Origin: JAKAGZ01 sp964412105
GTDB taxonomy: Bacteria; Bacteroidota; Ignavibacteria; Ignavibacteriales; Ignavibacteriaceae
Assembly: GCA_964412105.1 (NCBI GenBank)
Contig: CAYPNM010000090.1
Location: 1 to 7,177, forward strand
Reading direction: 5' to 3'
DNA: 7,177 bases
Position numbers and translations under genes: made by a program. The notes beneath the pieces were generated by a model, which did no database searches, had not been told where the DNA came from, and saw only the letters and a list, made by a program, of their open reading frames with translations. Positions 1 through 5,934 of this stretch are shown here, in pieces; positions within the stretch are counted from its first letter, which is position 1; each line of letters starts with the position of its first letter.

Positions 1-69
1 CCAATAGCATACTAGATAGCAGGCAGTAAATCTATCATTAAAGGTTAGAAATTATGTCAATACTTGATA

Positions 70-109
70 AATGCATTTGATCAAAAATGATTGATTTTGT
101 CAAAGCATT
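70..109. repeat. Imperfect inverted repeat / bulged hairpin upstream of tgt
   Basis: The left arm (70-86) pairs with the right arm (95-109) in three 5-bp blocks: AATGC with GCATT, TTTGA with TCAAA, and CAAAA with TTTTG. Single unpaired bases lie at 75 and 81 on the left, and the loop (87-94) is 8 nt. That gives 15 base pairs, with two more possible beyond a mismatch (67-68 with 111-112). No T-run follows on the + strand, so it does not look like a standard intrinsic terminator. It could be the 3' hairpin of a gene outside the window, a leader structure or a small-RNA element. The pairing is read directly from the sequence; the function is unknown. Confidence 0.55.
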
Positions 110-171
110 CATAATTACAGTTAATATTCTTTAGATTAGAGTCGAAATTAGGACACTACTTTATTTTCTCT

Positions 172-179
172 TAAATTTG
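172..179 (+). promoter_or_regulatory. Candidate -7 element (TAAATTTG) upstream of tgt
   Basis: TAAATTTG matches the TAnnTTTG -7 consensus known from Bacteroidota sigma-A promoters. It lies 42 bases before the tgt start, which would leave a leader of roughly 35 nt. No convincing TTG -33 element sits at the expected distance, and the host lineage is itself inferred, so this is only a candidate for tgt-yajC transcription. Confidence 0.3.
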
Positions 180-221
180 CAAACTTCAGTAAATTGATTT
201 ATCAGAGCTTTATAGGTAAAT

Positions 222-1370
222 TTGTTATACAATAATATTTTAGCTAAGGATAAAGGATCCAAAGCACGGGCAGGGCAGTTTATTACTGATCACGGAGTCG
301 TAGAAACACCGATTTTTCTGCCTGTAGGTACACAGGGAACGGTAAAAGCAGTTAACCAGTCGTACCTTGAAAATGATATAAAAGCCCAGATTGTTCTTTC
401 AAATACTTATCATCTTTATTTGCGGCCAGGTACGGAAATTCTTGAAAAAGCGGGAGGTTTGCATAAATTCATCAATTGGGATAAGCCTATTTTGACCGAT
501 AGTGGCGGATACCAGGTATTCAGTCTTACTGAACTCAGGAAAATAAAGCCGGATGGGGTAGAATTCAGCTCACATCTGGATGGATCCAAGCATTTTTTTA
601 CTCCTGAAAAGGTAATCGGAATTCAAAGATCAATAGGATCTGATATTATGATGGCACTGGATGAATGTACTCCATATCCGTGTGATTATGAATATGCAAA
701 ACGATCAAAAAAGCTGACTTCTGATTGGGCAATACTGAATAAAGAGGCATTCGAAAATTCAAAGCCTCTTTATGGACATAAGCAGTTTTTATTCGGAATA
801 ATTCAGGGAAGTGTTTACAAAGATCTGCGGGAGGCTTCGGCTAAGGATTTACTGGAGGTCGATTTTGATGGATATGCAATCGGCGGTTTGGCAGTAGGCG
901 AGCCGACGGAAACTATGTATGATATTGTTGACTTCACTACGGATTTTATGCCTGAGGACAGACCCCGATATTTGATGGGGGTAGGCAGGCCGGAAAACAT
1001 TCTTGAAGCAATTGAAAGAGGAATTGATATATTTGATTGCGTAATGCCCACAAGAAATGCACGTAATGCATACCTATTCACTTCCAATGGCGTGCTTTCA
1101 ATGAGGAATGCAAAATATAAAGATGATTTTTCAACAATAGATGAAAATTGTGACTGCTACACCTGTCAGAATTATTCAAGGGCATACTTAAGACATTTGT
1201 ACATAGCAAAAGAAATTCTTGCGCTTGAGCTTGGCAGCATTCATAATCTTCATTTTTATCTTAACCTAGTAAAGGAAGCAAGAGCAAAGATTATTACCGG
1301 GACTTTCAAAAACTGGAAAGAAGCAATTATAAATAAAATATCTAAAGAGAATAATTCCACGGAGGACTAA
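222..1370 (+). CDS. tgt: Queuine/preQ1 tRNA-guanine transglycosylase (Tgt)
   Basis: Bacterial Tgt exchanges guanine-34 in the anticodon of tRNAs with GUN anticodons (Tyr, His, Asn, Asp) for preQ1, the base-exchange step of queuosine synthesis in the cytoplasm. The 382-residue protein is full length (E. coli 375). Visible motifs are TDSGGYQVF (92-100, with Asp93 as the general base), DECTPYP (147-153), GIIQGSVY (192-199), GGLAVGE (221-227), FDCVMPTRNARN (271-282, with Asp272 as the expected nucleophile) and the zinc site Cys310, Cys312, Cys315 and His341. Cys149 and Val225 match the positions that give bacterial enzymes their preQ1 preference. The start is TTG at 222: an in-frame stop lies at 213-215, no ATG follows before the conserved core, and this start gives an N-terminus only three residues longer than E. 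coli. The ribosome-binding site is weak (TAGG, 213-216). Its stop codon directly abuts yajC, so the two are co-transcribed. Confidence 0.97.
   Translation: MLYNNILAKDKGSKARAGQFITDHGVVETPIFLPVGTQGTVKAVNQSYLENDIKAQIVLSNTYHLYLRPGTEILEKAGGLHKFINWDKPILTDSGGYQVFSLTELRKIKPDGVEFSSHLDGSKHFFTPEKVIGIQRSIGSDIMMALDECTPYPCDYEYAKRSKKLTSDWAILNKEAFENSKPLYGHKQFLFGIIQGSVYKDLREASAKDLLEVDFDGYAIGGLAVGEPTETMYDIVDFTTDFMPEDRPRYLMGVGRPENILEAIERGIDIFDCVMPTRNARNAYLFTSNGVLSMRNAKYKDDFSTIDENCDCYTCQNYSRAYLRHLYIAKEILALELGSIHNLHFYLNLVKEARAKIITGTFKNWKEAIINKISKENNSTED
1361..1365 (+). promoter_or_regulatory. Ribosome-binding site fixing the TTG start of yajC
   Basis: GGAGG lies inside the last codons of tgt, five bases before TTG at 1371. 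The alternative ATG at 1389 would sit 23 bases away, too far for this site. This supports the TTG start and translational coupling with tgt, whose stop (1368-1370) lies between the site and the start. Confidence 0.75.
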
Positions 1371-1673
1371 TTGGAATCACTTATAGCGATGGCGCCGCAG
1401 GGCGGAGATGCATCAGGCAGTTTAGTAAGCACCATAGTAATGTTCGGTGCTATATTCGTCATTTTTTATTTTATGATTATCAGGCCGCAGCAGAAACGTT
1501 CCAAAGAAAGGCAGAAAATGCTCTCTAATATTGCAAAAGGAGATAAGGTGGTAACAAGCGGAGGAATGCATGGTACAATTGCGGGGCTAGATGAGAAGAC
1601 AGTTTTGCTGGAAGTGGGCGATAAGATAAAATTAAAATTTGATCGTAGTGCTGTATCACAGGTTTTAAAGTGA
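1371..1673 (+). CDS. yajC: Preprotein translocase accessory subunit YajC
   Basis: YajC is a small single-span inner-membrane protein that associates with SecD/SecF and the SecYEG channel. The 100-residue product has the typical size and plan. A short N-terminal segment rich in Gly, Ala and Ser is followed by one hydrophobic span (about 19-37). Next comes the signature FYFMIIRPQQKR (32-43), a basic stretch to about 51, and a soluble cytoplasmic domain with KGDKVVTSGGMHGTI (56-70). Translation starts at TTG with no spacer after the tgt stop, supported by GGAGG five bases upstream. The tgt-yajC pairing is widely conserved in bacteria, usually followed by secD and secF; here ribBA comes next. The stop codon lies in the loop of a predicted hairpin. 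Confidence 0.95.
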   Translation: MESLIAMAPQGGDASGSLVSTIVMFGAIFVIFYFMIIRPQQKRSKERQKMLSNIAKGDKVVTSGGMHGTIAGLDEKTVLLEVGDKIKLKFDRSAVSQVLK

Positions 1674-1694
1674 TTTTTTATTCAAAGAACCTGT
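1658..1694 (+). terminator. Possible 3' hairpin of the tgt-yajC unit
   Basis: ACAGGTT (1658-1664) pairs perfectly with AACCTGT (1688-1694), and a T-G and a T-A pair extend the stem to nine pairs. The yajC stop (1671-1673) lies in the loop. The sequence that follows is AT-rich but has no T-run, so this is at best a weak intrinsic terminator or an mRNA-end stabiliser. It separates yajC from ribBA. Confidence 0.35.
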
Positions 1695-1700
1695 TATAAT
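1695..1700 (+). promoter_or_regulatory. Candidate -10 element (TATAAT) for ribBA
   Basis: A perfect TATAAT starts directly after the hairpin that ends the yajC region, giving a leader of about 65-70 nt before ribBA. No good -35 box is seen 17 bases upstream, where the sequence is T-rich. The position fits a separate promoter for ribBA, but one AT-rich hexamer in an AT-rich spacer is weak evidence. No FMN riboswitch core is recognisable in the 99-base spacer. Confidence 0.28.
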
Positions 1701-1772
1701 TAATTCTATCAATAATTATGGGGAATCGTAGTTTCCTTGTAACAAAGTTTATAAAAAGGACGGAATGATAAA

Positions 1773-2969
1773 ATGTTTTGCAAGGTAGAGGAAGCAATTG
1801 AGGAAATTAAACAAGGTAATCTAATTATTGTAGTAGACGATGAAGACCGCGAAAACGAAGGGGATTTCATTTGTTCGGCTGAATATGTTACACCTGATAT
1901 TGTAAATTTTATGGTTACCTACGGCAGGGGGATGGTATGTGTAGCTTTAAACGGCAAACGACTTGATGATCTAGGACTTCCCCTGATGGTCGATTCAAAC
2001 TCGGCATTGCACGGTACACAGTTTACAGTTACGGTTGATGCAATTGAAGGAACTACTACAGGAATATCTGCAGCTGACAGAGCACTCACAATAAAAAAAT
2101 TGATTGATAAAAATTCGAGATCTGAAGATTTTGCAAAGCCGGGACACATTTTCCCGCTTAGAGCTTTTGATGAAGGTGTATTAAGGAGAGCAGGCCATAC
2201 AGAAGCAGCTGCTGATCTGTGCAAGCTTGCTAATTTAAAACCTGCCGGTGTTTTGTGCGAAATACTGAAAGATAACGGGGAAATGGCCCGTGTTCCTGAA
2301 CTAATTAAAATTGCTGAAAAGTTTAATCTGAAAGTTCTTACTGTTCAGGACCTGATTAAATACCGCCTTCAGAAGGAAAAATTAATTGAAAAGATTACTG
2401 AGATAAATTTTCCTACCGAGCATGGGCATTTCAGGTTACATTTATACAAAAGTGTTCTGGACGGGAAAAAGCAGATAGCTCTTGTCAAAGGGACGATAAA
2501 TCCAAATGAACCCGTATTAATCAGAATGCATTCCGAATGTCTGACAGGTGATGTTTTTCATTCACTTCGCTGCGATTGTCACGATCAGTTAAATACTTCA
2601 CTTGATATGATCGAGGAAAATGGGTCAGGCGTTGTTGTGTATATGAGACAAGAGGGAAGGGGAATAGGTCTCGCGAATAAGATTCTTGCCTACAAACTTC
2701 AGGAAGAGGGGAAGGATACAGTTGAGGCAAATGAAGCGCTTGGATTCAAACCGGATCTTAGAGATTACGGTATCGGTGCCCAAATTTTGCTTGATCTTGG
2801 TGTGAGAAAAATCAGACTGCTTACCAATAATCCCAAAAAGGTTGTCGGGCTTCAGGGCTATGGACTGGAAATTGTTGAACGAGTACCGATCGAGATACCC
2901 CCAAATGAAAATAATGAAAAGTATCTCAAGACAAAAAGGGATAAACTGGGGCATCTGATATTGAAGTGA
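1773..2969 (+). CDS. ribBA: Bifunctional 3,4-dihydroxy-2-butanone 4-phosphate synthase / GTP cyclohydrolase II (RibBA)
   Basis: This cytoplasmic enzyme starts both branches of riboflavin synthesis. The N-terminal RibB half (about 1-200) makes 3,4-dihydroxy-2-butanone 4-phosphate from ribulose 5-phosphate. The C-terminal RibA half (about 205-398) opens the imidazole ring of GTP. The RibB half shows DDEDRENEGDF (22-32), the RAGHTEA block (139-145) and GVLCEI (159-164), all keeping the acidic and histidine active-site positions. The RibA half shows the zinc cysteines Cys256, Cys267 and Cys269, MRQEGRGIGL (291-300), DLRDYGIGAQ (328-337, with Arg330 at the catalytic arginine position) and LLTNNPKK (349-356). 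At 398 residues it is a normal full-length fusion, so both activities are expected. The ATG at 1773 is preceded by an AAGGACGGA-type ribosome-binding site (1756-1764). No other rib gene lies in the window. Confidence 0.97.
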   Translation: MFCKVEEAIEEIKQGNLIIVVDDEDRENEGDFICSAEYVTPDIVNFMVTYGRGMVCVALNGKRLDDLGLPLMVDSNSALHGTQFTVTVDAIEGTTTGISAADRALTIKKLIDKNSRSEDFAKPGHIFPLRAFDEGVLRRAGHTEAAADLCKLANLKPAGVLCEILKDNGEMARVPELIKIAEKFNLKVLTVQDLIKYRLQKEKLIEKITEINFPTEHGHFRLHLYKSVLDGKKQIALVKGTINPNEPVLIRMHSECLTGDVFHSLRCDCHDQLNTSLDMIEENGSGVVVYMRQEGRGIGLANKILAYKLQEEGKDTVEANEALGFKPDLRDYGIGAQILLDLGVRKIRLLTNNPKKVVGLQGYGLEIVERVPIEIPPNENNEKYLKTKRDKLGHLILK

Positions 2970-3037
2970 TTCATCTGCTTTTTTGATCCTGTTACTCAGT
3001 TTTGATTGTAATAATCCCAAATCATTTTCTTTTTTGG

Positions 3038-3046
3038 TATATTTTG
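3038..3046 (+). promoter_or_regulatory. Candidate promoter element upstream of the cupin gene
   Basis: TATATTTTG resembles the Bacteroidota -7 consensus TAnnTTTG with one extra base and lies 31 bases before the cupin start. No clear -33 TTG is correctly spaced. A similar GTATATTT string occurs before the NfeD gene (3454-3461). The rest of the 107-base spacer (2970-3076) is AT-rich with T-runs and no supported gene. Confidence 0.25.
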
Positions 3047-3076
3047 ACTTGAAAGTTATAAAAACCGGAGGATCAA

Positions 3077-3406
3077 ATGGAATATCTCTGCAATTTTGAA
3101 AACAGGGAAGCTAAAGAAATGCTTCCGGGAGTAAAAATAAGAACTTTCTGGGGAAAGGAAATGCTTTTATCCCTCGTTGATATTGAGCCGCATTCGGAAA
3201 TTCCGATGCACAGTCATTTGCACGAACAGGTCGGAAGAATAATTTCGGGTGAAATTGAAATGACAATCAATGGAAAGAAAAGAGTTTATAAGGAAGGGGA
3301 GACGTACATAGTGCCCGGTAATGTGAAGCACAATGGAATAGCTGGCGATAAGGCTGTTCAGGTGCTTGATATATTCAGTCCAGTTCGCGAGGAATATAAG
3401 TATTGA
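3077..3406 (+). CDS. Small single-domain cupin, KdgF-like
   Basis: The 109-residue protein is one cupin beta-barrel. Motif 1 is HSHLHEQVG (45-53) followed by SGEIEMTING (57-66); motif 2 is GETYIVPGNVKHNG (74-87). The likely metal ligands are His45, His47, Gln51 and His85. Glutamine in the place of the more common glutamate is the arrangement known for KdgF, which converts unsaturated uronates to their linear keto form in pectin and alginate breakdown. The C-terminal DIFSPVREEY (98-107) also resembles KdgF-type cupins. No uronate-pathway gene is nearby, so the substrate is uncertain; it could equally be a general sugar-binding or metal-binding cupin. A strong GGAGG (3067-3071) sits five bases before the ATG. 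It appears monocistronic, with a hairpin just after its stop. Cupin fold is near certain; KdgF-like activity is an inference. Confidence 0.85.
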   Translation: MEYLCNFENREAKEMLPGVKIRTFWGKEMLLSLVDIEPHSEIPMHSHLHEQVGRIISGEIEMTINGKKRVYKEGETYIVPGNVKHNGIAGDKAVQVLDIFSPVREEYKY

Positions 3407-3407
3407 T

Positions 3408-3433
3408 AATTCAGATCTTTAAAAGTCTGAATT
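3408..3433 (+). terminator. Hairpin directly after the cupin gene
   Basis: AATTCAGA (3408-3415) pairs perfectly with TCTGAATT (3426-3433). CTT and AAG inside extend the stem to about eleven pairs with one bulged base and a three-base loop. It begins one base after the cupin stop codon, the usual place for a terminator, but no T-run follows (CCAACTCTC). It may be a weak terminator, a factor-assisted stop or a 3'-end stabiliser, and it separates the cupin from the NfeD gene. Confidence 0.5.
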
Positions 3434-3454
3434 CCAACTCTCACAAAAACGGTG

Positions 3455-3462
3455 TATATTTA
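3455..3462 (+). promoter_or_regulatory. Candidate -7/-10 element upstream of the NfeD-family gene
   Basis: TATATTTA is one base off the TAnnTTTG consensus and also contains TATATT, close to a classical -10 box. It lies between the cupin 3' hairpin and the NfeD start, which would give a leader of about 25 nt. No strong upstream box is visible, so confidence is low. Confidence 0.3.
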
Positions 3463-3493
3463 TCCTGATTATTGCCAACTGTGAGGCTCAACA

Positions 3494-4822
3494 GTGAAAC
3501 ATCTCATTAATATATCCTTACTAATTATTTTTTTAGCTTCTGTTTGTATTGCACAACAAAAGAAAGTATTCCTTGCACATATCGAAAGTGAAATTGACTT
3601 AGGCCTTGCTCCATACATTACCCGTGTGGTAGATGAAGCAAATCAGGCAAATGCCGATGCAATAATTTTCAGGATAAATACGCTCGGCGGAAGAGTTGAT
3701 GCGGCTGTTCAAATTGTGGATGCAATAACTTCAAGCAAGATTTTGACTATTGCATTTATTGATCATCGCGCTATTTCAGCCGGTGCGTTCATTGCTCTTG
3801 CCAACGATAAGATTGCAATGGTTCCCGCCGGTTCTATTGGGGCCGCAACAGTGGTTAACGCTCAAGGAGAGAAAGTAGGTGAAAAATATCAGTCATTTAT
3901 GCGCGGACAAATGAGAAGCGTTGCCGAGAAAAACGGCAGGCCGGTCAACATTTGCCAGGGAATGGTGGATGAAAGAATTGTTGTACCCGGATTAGTTGAC
4001 AGTACACAGCTTATTACGCTTACAACAGACGAAGCCTTGAAATATGGAATTGCCGATACCCTTGTAAATAATCTGGATGATGTATTAAAAGCATTTAATT
4101 TATCGGGTGCAAAAGTAATTGATGTACATACAAACTGGGCTGAGGATACAGTTAAGTTTCTGAATAATCCTGTTGTATCAACGATATTAATAATGGTTGG
4201 GGTATTCGGTCTGTTTGCGGAAATCAAGCATCCTGGATTCGGTTTGCCCGGTGTAGCAGGAATAATTGCGCTTCTTCTCTTTTTCGGTTCTTCATACATC
4301 CTTGATCTTGCATCTATTCTCGATTTAATTCTTTTTGTTGCCGGGATTATATTGATATTACTTGAAATTTTTGTGATTCCGGGATTTGGTGTAACAGGGA
4401 TACTTGGAATTATCTGTATAATAGCCTCTCTTTTCCTTTCACTTATTGGGGGCGGTAACCTACCGTTTGTTGATACGAATCAGATTTCAATAGCAATAAT
4501 CCAGCTCGCATCAGCTCTGGCTGCTGCACTTATTCTTTTAATTATTCTTGCAAGGTTTCTACCTAAATCGACAATATTCAACAAGCTCGTACTATCACAC
4601 GAAGAAAATTCGGACAAAGGTTTTGTATCTTCAAAATCATTGAGTGAATTGATAGGTAAAGAGGGAAAGGCATTAACTACACTGCGTCCGGCAGGAATGG
4701 CAGATTTTGACGGGGATAAAATCGATGTAGTTGCTGATGGCGATTATGTCCAGCAGGGAAGCAGGTTAAAGGTTTTAAGAGTTGAAGGAAGTAAAGTTGT
4801 TGTGAGGGAGATTAAAGCATAG
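3494..4822 (+). CDS. nfeD: NfeD-family membrane-bound ClpP-class serine protease (long NfeD, NfeD1b type)
   Basis: A 442-residue membrane protein. It has a signal peptide (about 1-20, ending CIAQQ), an extracytoplasmic ClpP/SppA-like protease domain (about 24-205), four or five hydrophobic spans (about 226-355) and a C-terminal NfeD OB-fold domain (about 385-442, with LRPAGMADFDGDKIDVV at 397-413). Ser95 in the SAGAFIA motif and Lys131 align with the Ser/Lys catalytic pair of the archaeal homologue PH1510, so the protease should be active. PH1510 cleaves the hydrophobic C-terminal end of its stomatin partner, and such genes normally sit beside a stomatin or flotillin gene. Here the upstream neighbour is a cupin and the downstream gene is convergent, so any partner is encoded elsewhere. 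GTG is used as the start, with GAGG (3483-3486) seven bases upstream, and it places the signal peptide at the N-terminus. The role is probably membrane-protein quality control. Confidence 0.93.
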   Translation: MKHLINISLLIIFLASVCIAQQKKVFLAHIESEIDLGLAPYITRVVDEANQANADAIIFRINTLGGRVDAAVQIVDAITSSKILTIAFIDHRAISAGAFIALANDKIAMVPAGSIGAATVVNAQGEKVGEKYQSFMRGQMRSVAEKNGRPVNICQGMVDERIVVPGLVDSTQLITLTTDEALKYGIADTLVNNLDDVLKAFNLSGAKVIDVHTNWAEDTVKFLNNPVVSTILIMVGVFGLFAEIKHPGFGLPGVAGIIALLLFFGSSYILDLASILDLILFVAGIILILLEIFVIPGFGVTGILGIICIIASLFLSLIGGGNLPFVDTNQISIAIIQLASALAAALILLIILARFLPKSTIFNKLVLSHEENSDKGFVSSKSLSELIGKEGKALTTLRPAGMADFDGDKIDVVADGDYVQQGSRLKVLRVEGSKVVVREIKA

Positions 4823-4852
4823 TGCCCTGAGAATTTATATTAATCAGGACAC
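4822..4852. terminator. Hairpin between convergent genes, possible bidirectional terminator
   Basis: Bases 4822-4830 can pair with 4844-4852, with CCTGA/TCAGG as the core and a 13-nt loop. On the + strand one position is a C-A mismatch; in RNA from the - strand the same position is a U-G pair, giving a continuous 9-bp stem. No strong T-run follows on either side, only AT-rich sequence. The position, overlapping the end of the NfeD gene and 24 bases from the end of the lipoprotein gene, fits a shared transcription stop. Confidence 0.4.
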
Positions 4853-4875
4853 CATGCTATAATTTTATAATAAAG

Positions 4876-5922
4876 CTATAATCTTTCCAGTATATAATTA
4901 TTCTTAATTACTTCTTCTTTGGTGCCCCGCTGCATTCCCCTGGGCCCTCTCCCTTCCATACTATAAGAGATATCTATAGTAGTATAAGTTTTTGCCTTCT
5001 GGATACAGCCGTCATTTAAATTAAAATACAATTTACCACCTGCGGAGGTAGTCGGCTTCTCGAATTTATAGGTAACTCCCTGTTGAGTAACTTTATTATT
5101 TCCCGAAATATCGGTAATAAGTCCCGCGTTTATAACCGCCAATTTATTGTCACCGTATTGTTCAAGACCGGTTATTTTATATGTGTTTGTATTTTGTATT
5201 TTAAATATCATCATTTGTGAAGGAGGCTGTTTGTAGGTCCAACTCGAATCAGTTGTCATCTTATGGTCGGGAGTCATTCTGAATATCTGGTAAAGAAGCG
5301 GCTTTATTGCTCCTTCCACCATATTGGATGTCAATTGTTCTCTTTGCATAGCATTCACAGAATCGGTATATCCTTTTATTCCAAGAAAATTATTCACAAC
5401 CTTATCAGTCCGGAATACATCAAGTATTTCTCCTTTTTTGCTGACTCTCAATCCCATATCAGATCCGGTTAATGCTTTGTACTCAGCATACTTCTTTATT
5501 TCACTTGAATCGGTTGTCGTTTCCGATTCGTAATTATATTCCTTCCCGTCAGCCGTAGCATTAAGTTTTACCGACTTAAACATCAGGTTAAATTCAATTA
5601 CACCATCTTTATCAACGGAGACAGGGGTTAAATCAATTAAGTAGATTATATTCTGGACAATATTGCTGTGCAGAGTTGTGTCCATTTTTATAGTCTGATC
5701 ATCGTGGGTGATTGTAGTTAGTCTATACTGGTATGTTTTACCTTTCGGGAATTTATACTCAAGCGTAAAAGATTCATTGGATGCATTTATCGGTGTAGCT
5801 TTTATATCGCTTGAGTCCACCTGATATTTATTTGTATCATTGTTAGGTGATGATTGTTCATTTTTTTTGCTGCATCCCGCCAATAGCAGAAATGCTAAAG
5901 TAACCGCTGCAAAATATTTCAT
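4876..5922 (-). CDS. Outer-envelope lipoprotein of unknown function
   Basis: I do not recognise a named function. The 348-residue protein starts with a clear lipoprotein signal: a hydrophobic stretch, then LLLAGC (12-17) with Cys17 as the lipidation site. A Ser, Asn and Gln-rich linker follows to about 50, suggesting a tether. The mature part (about 52-348) is rich in beta-strand-like alternation (LEYKFPKGKTYQYRL at 54-68, INAGLITDISG at 264-274, GKLYFNLNDG at 296-305) and has no catalytic motif I can name. The overall look, with a mid-protein block on a scale-like repeated Thr/Ser pattern, resembles DUF6263-type proteins, but this is unchecked. A short Gly/Arg-rich patch, GRGPRGMQRG (324-333), near the C-terminus is odd. 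AAAGGAAAC lies just before the ATG, inside the 12-base gap from the namZ-like gene, so the two are probably one transcript and may share an envelope role. Confidence 0.85.
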   Translation of the reverse strand: MKYFAAVTLAFLLLAGCSKKNEQSSPNNDTNKYQVDSSDIKATPINASNESFTLEYKFPKGKTYQYRLTTITHDDQTIKMDTTLHSNIVQNIIYLIDLTPVSVDKDGVIEFNLMFKSVKLNATADGKEYNYESETTTDSSEIKKYAEYKALTGSDMGLRVSKKGEILDVFRTDKVVNNFLGIKGYTDSVNAMQREQLTSNMVEGAIKPLLYQIFRMTPDHKMTTDSSWTYKQPPSQMMIFKIQNTNTYKITGLEQYGDNKLAVINAGLITDISGNNKVTQQGVTYKFEKPTTSAGGKLYFNLNDGCIQKAKTYTTIDISYSMEGRGPRGMQRGTKEEVIKNNYILERL

Positions 5923-5934
5923 TTTGTTTCCTTT

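Noticed and set aside
1..60. Possible divergent promoter on the - strand (TTGACA at the complement of about 55-60)
   Set aside because: A perfect -35-like hexamer is present, but the sequence 17 bases on is a poor -10 box and no gene start is visible before the window edge.
1721..1747. Short inverted repeats in the ribBA leader (GGAA/TTCC and TTG/CAA)
   Set aside because: Stems of only three to four pairs are expected by chance in this composition.
1919..2224. 101-codon open frame on the - strand inside ribBA
   Set aside because: Antisense to the RibB domain with its active-site motifs. No independent start signal or family resemblance.
3004..3016. Possible terminator after ribBA (GATT/AATC stem followed by T-rich sequence)
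   Set aside because: The stem has only four pairs. The T-rich stretch alone is not enough to call a terminator.
2625..3020. 131-codon open frame on the - strand over the end of ribBA
   Set aside because: It lies mostly antisense to the conserved GTP cyclohydrolase II domain, its product has no recognisable family features, and ribBA explains the sequence.
3889..4299. 136-codon open frame on the - strand inside the NfeD gene
   Set aside because: It is antisense to the conserved protease and first membrane spans. Its composition, rich in Ser, Thr, Pro and Ile, is a typical antisense shadow.
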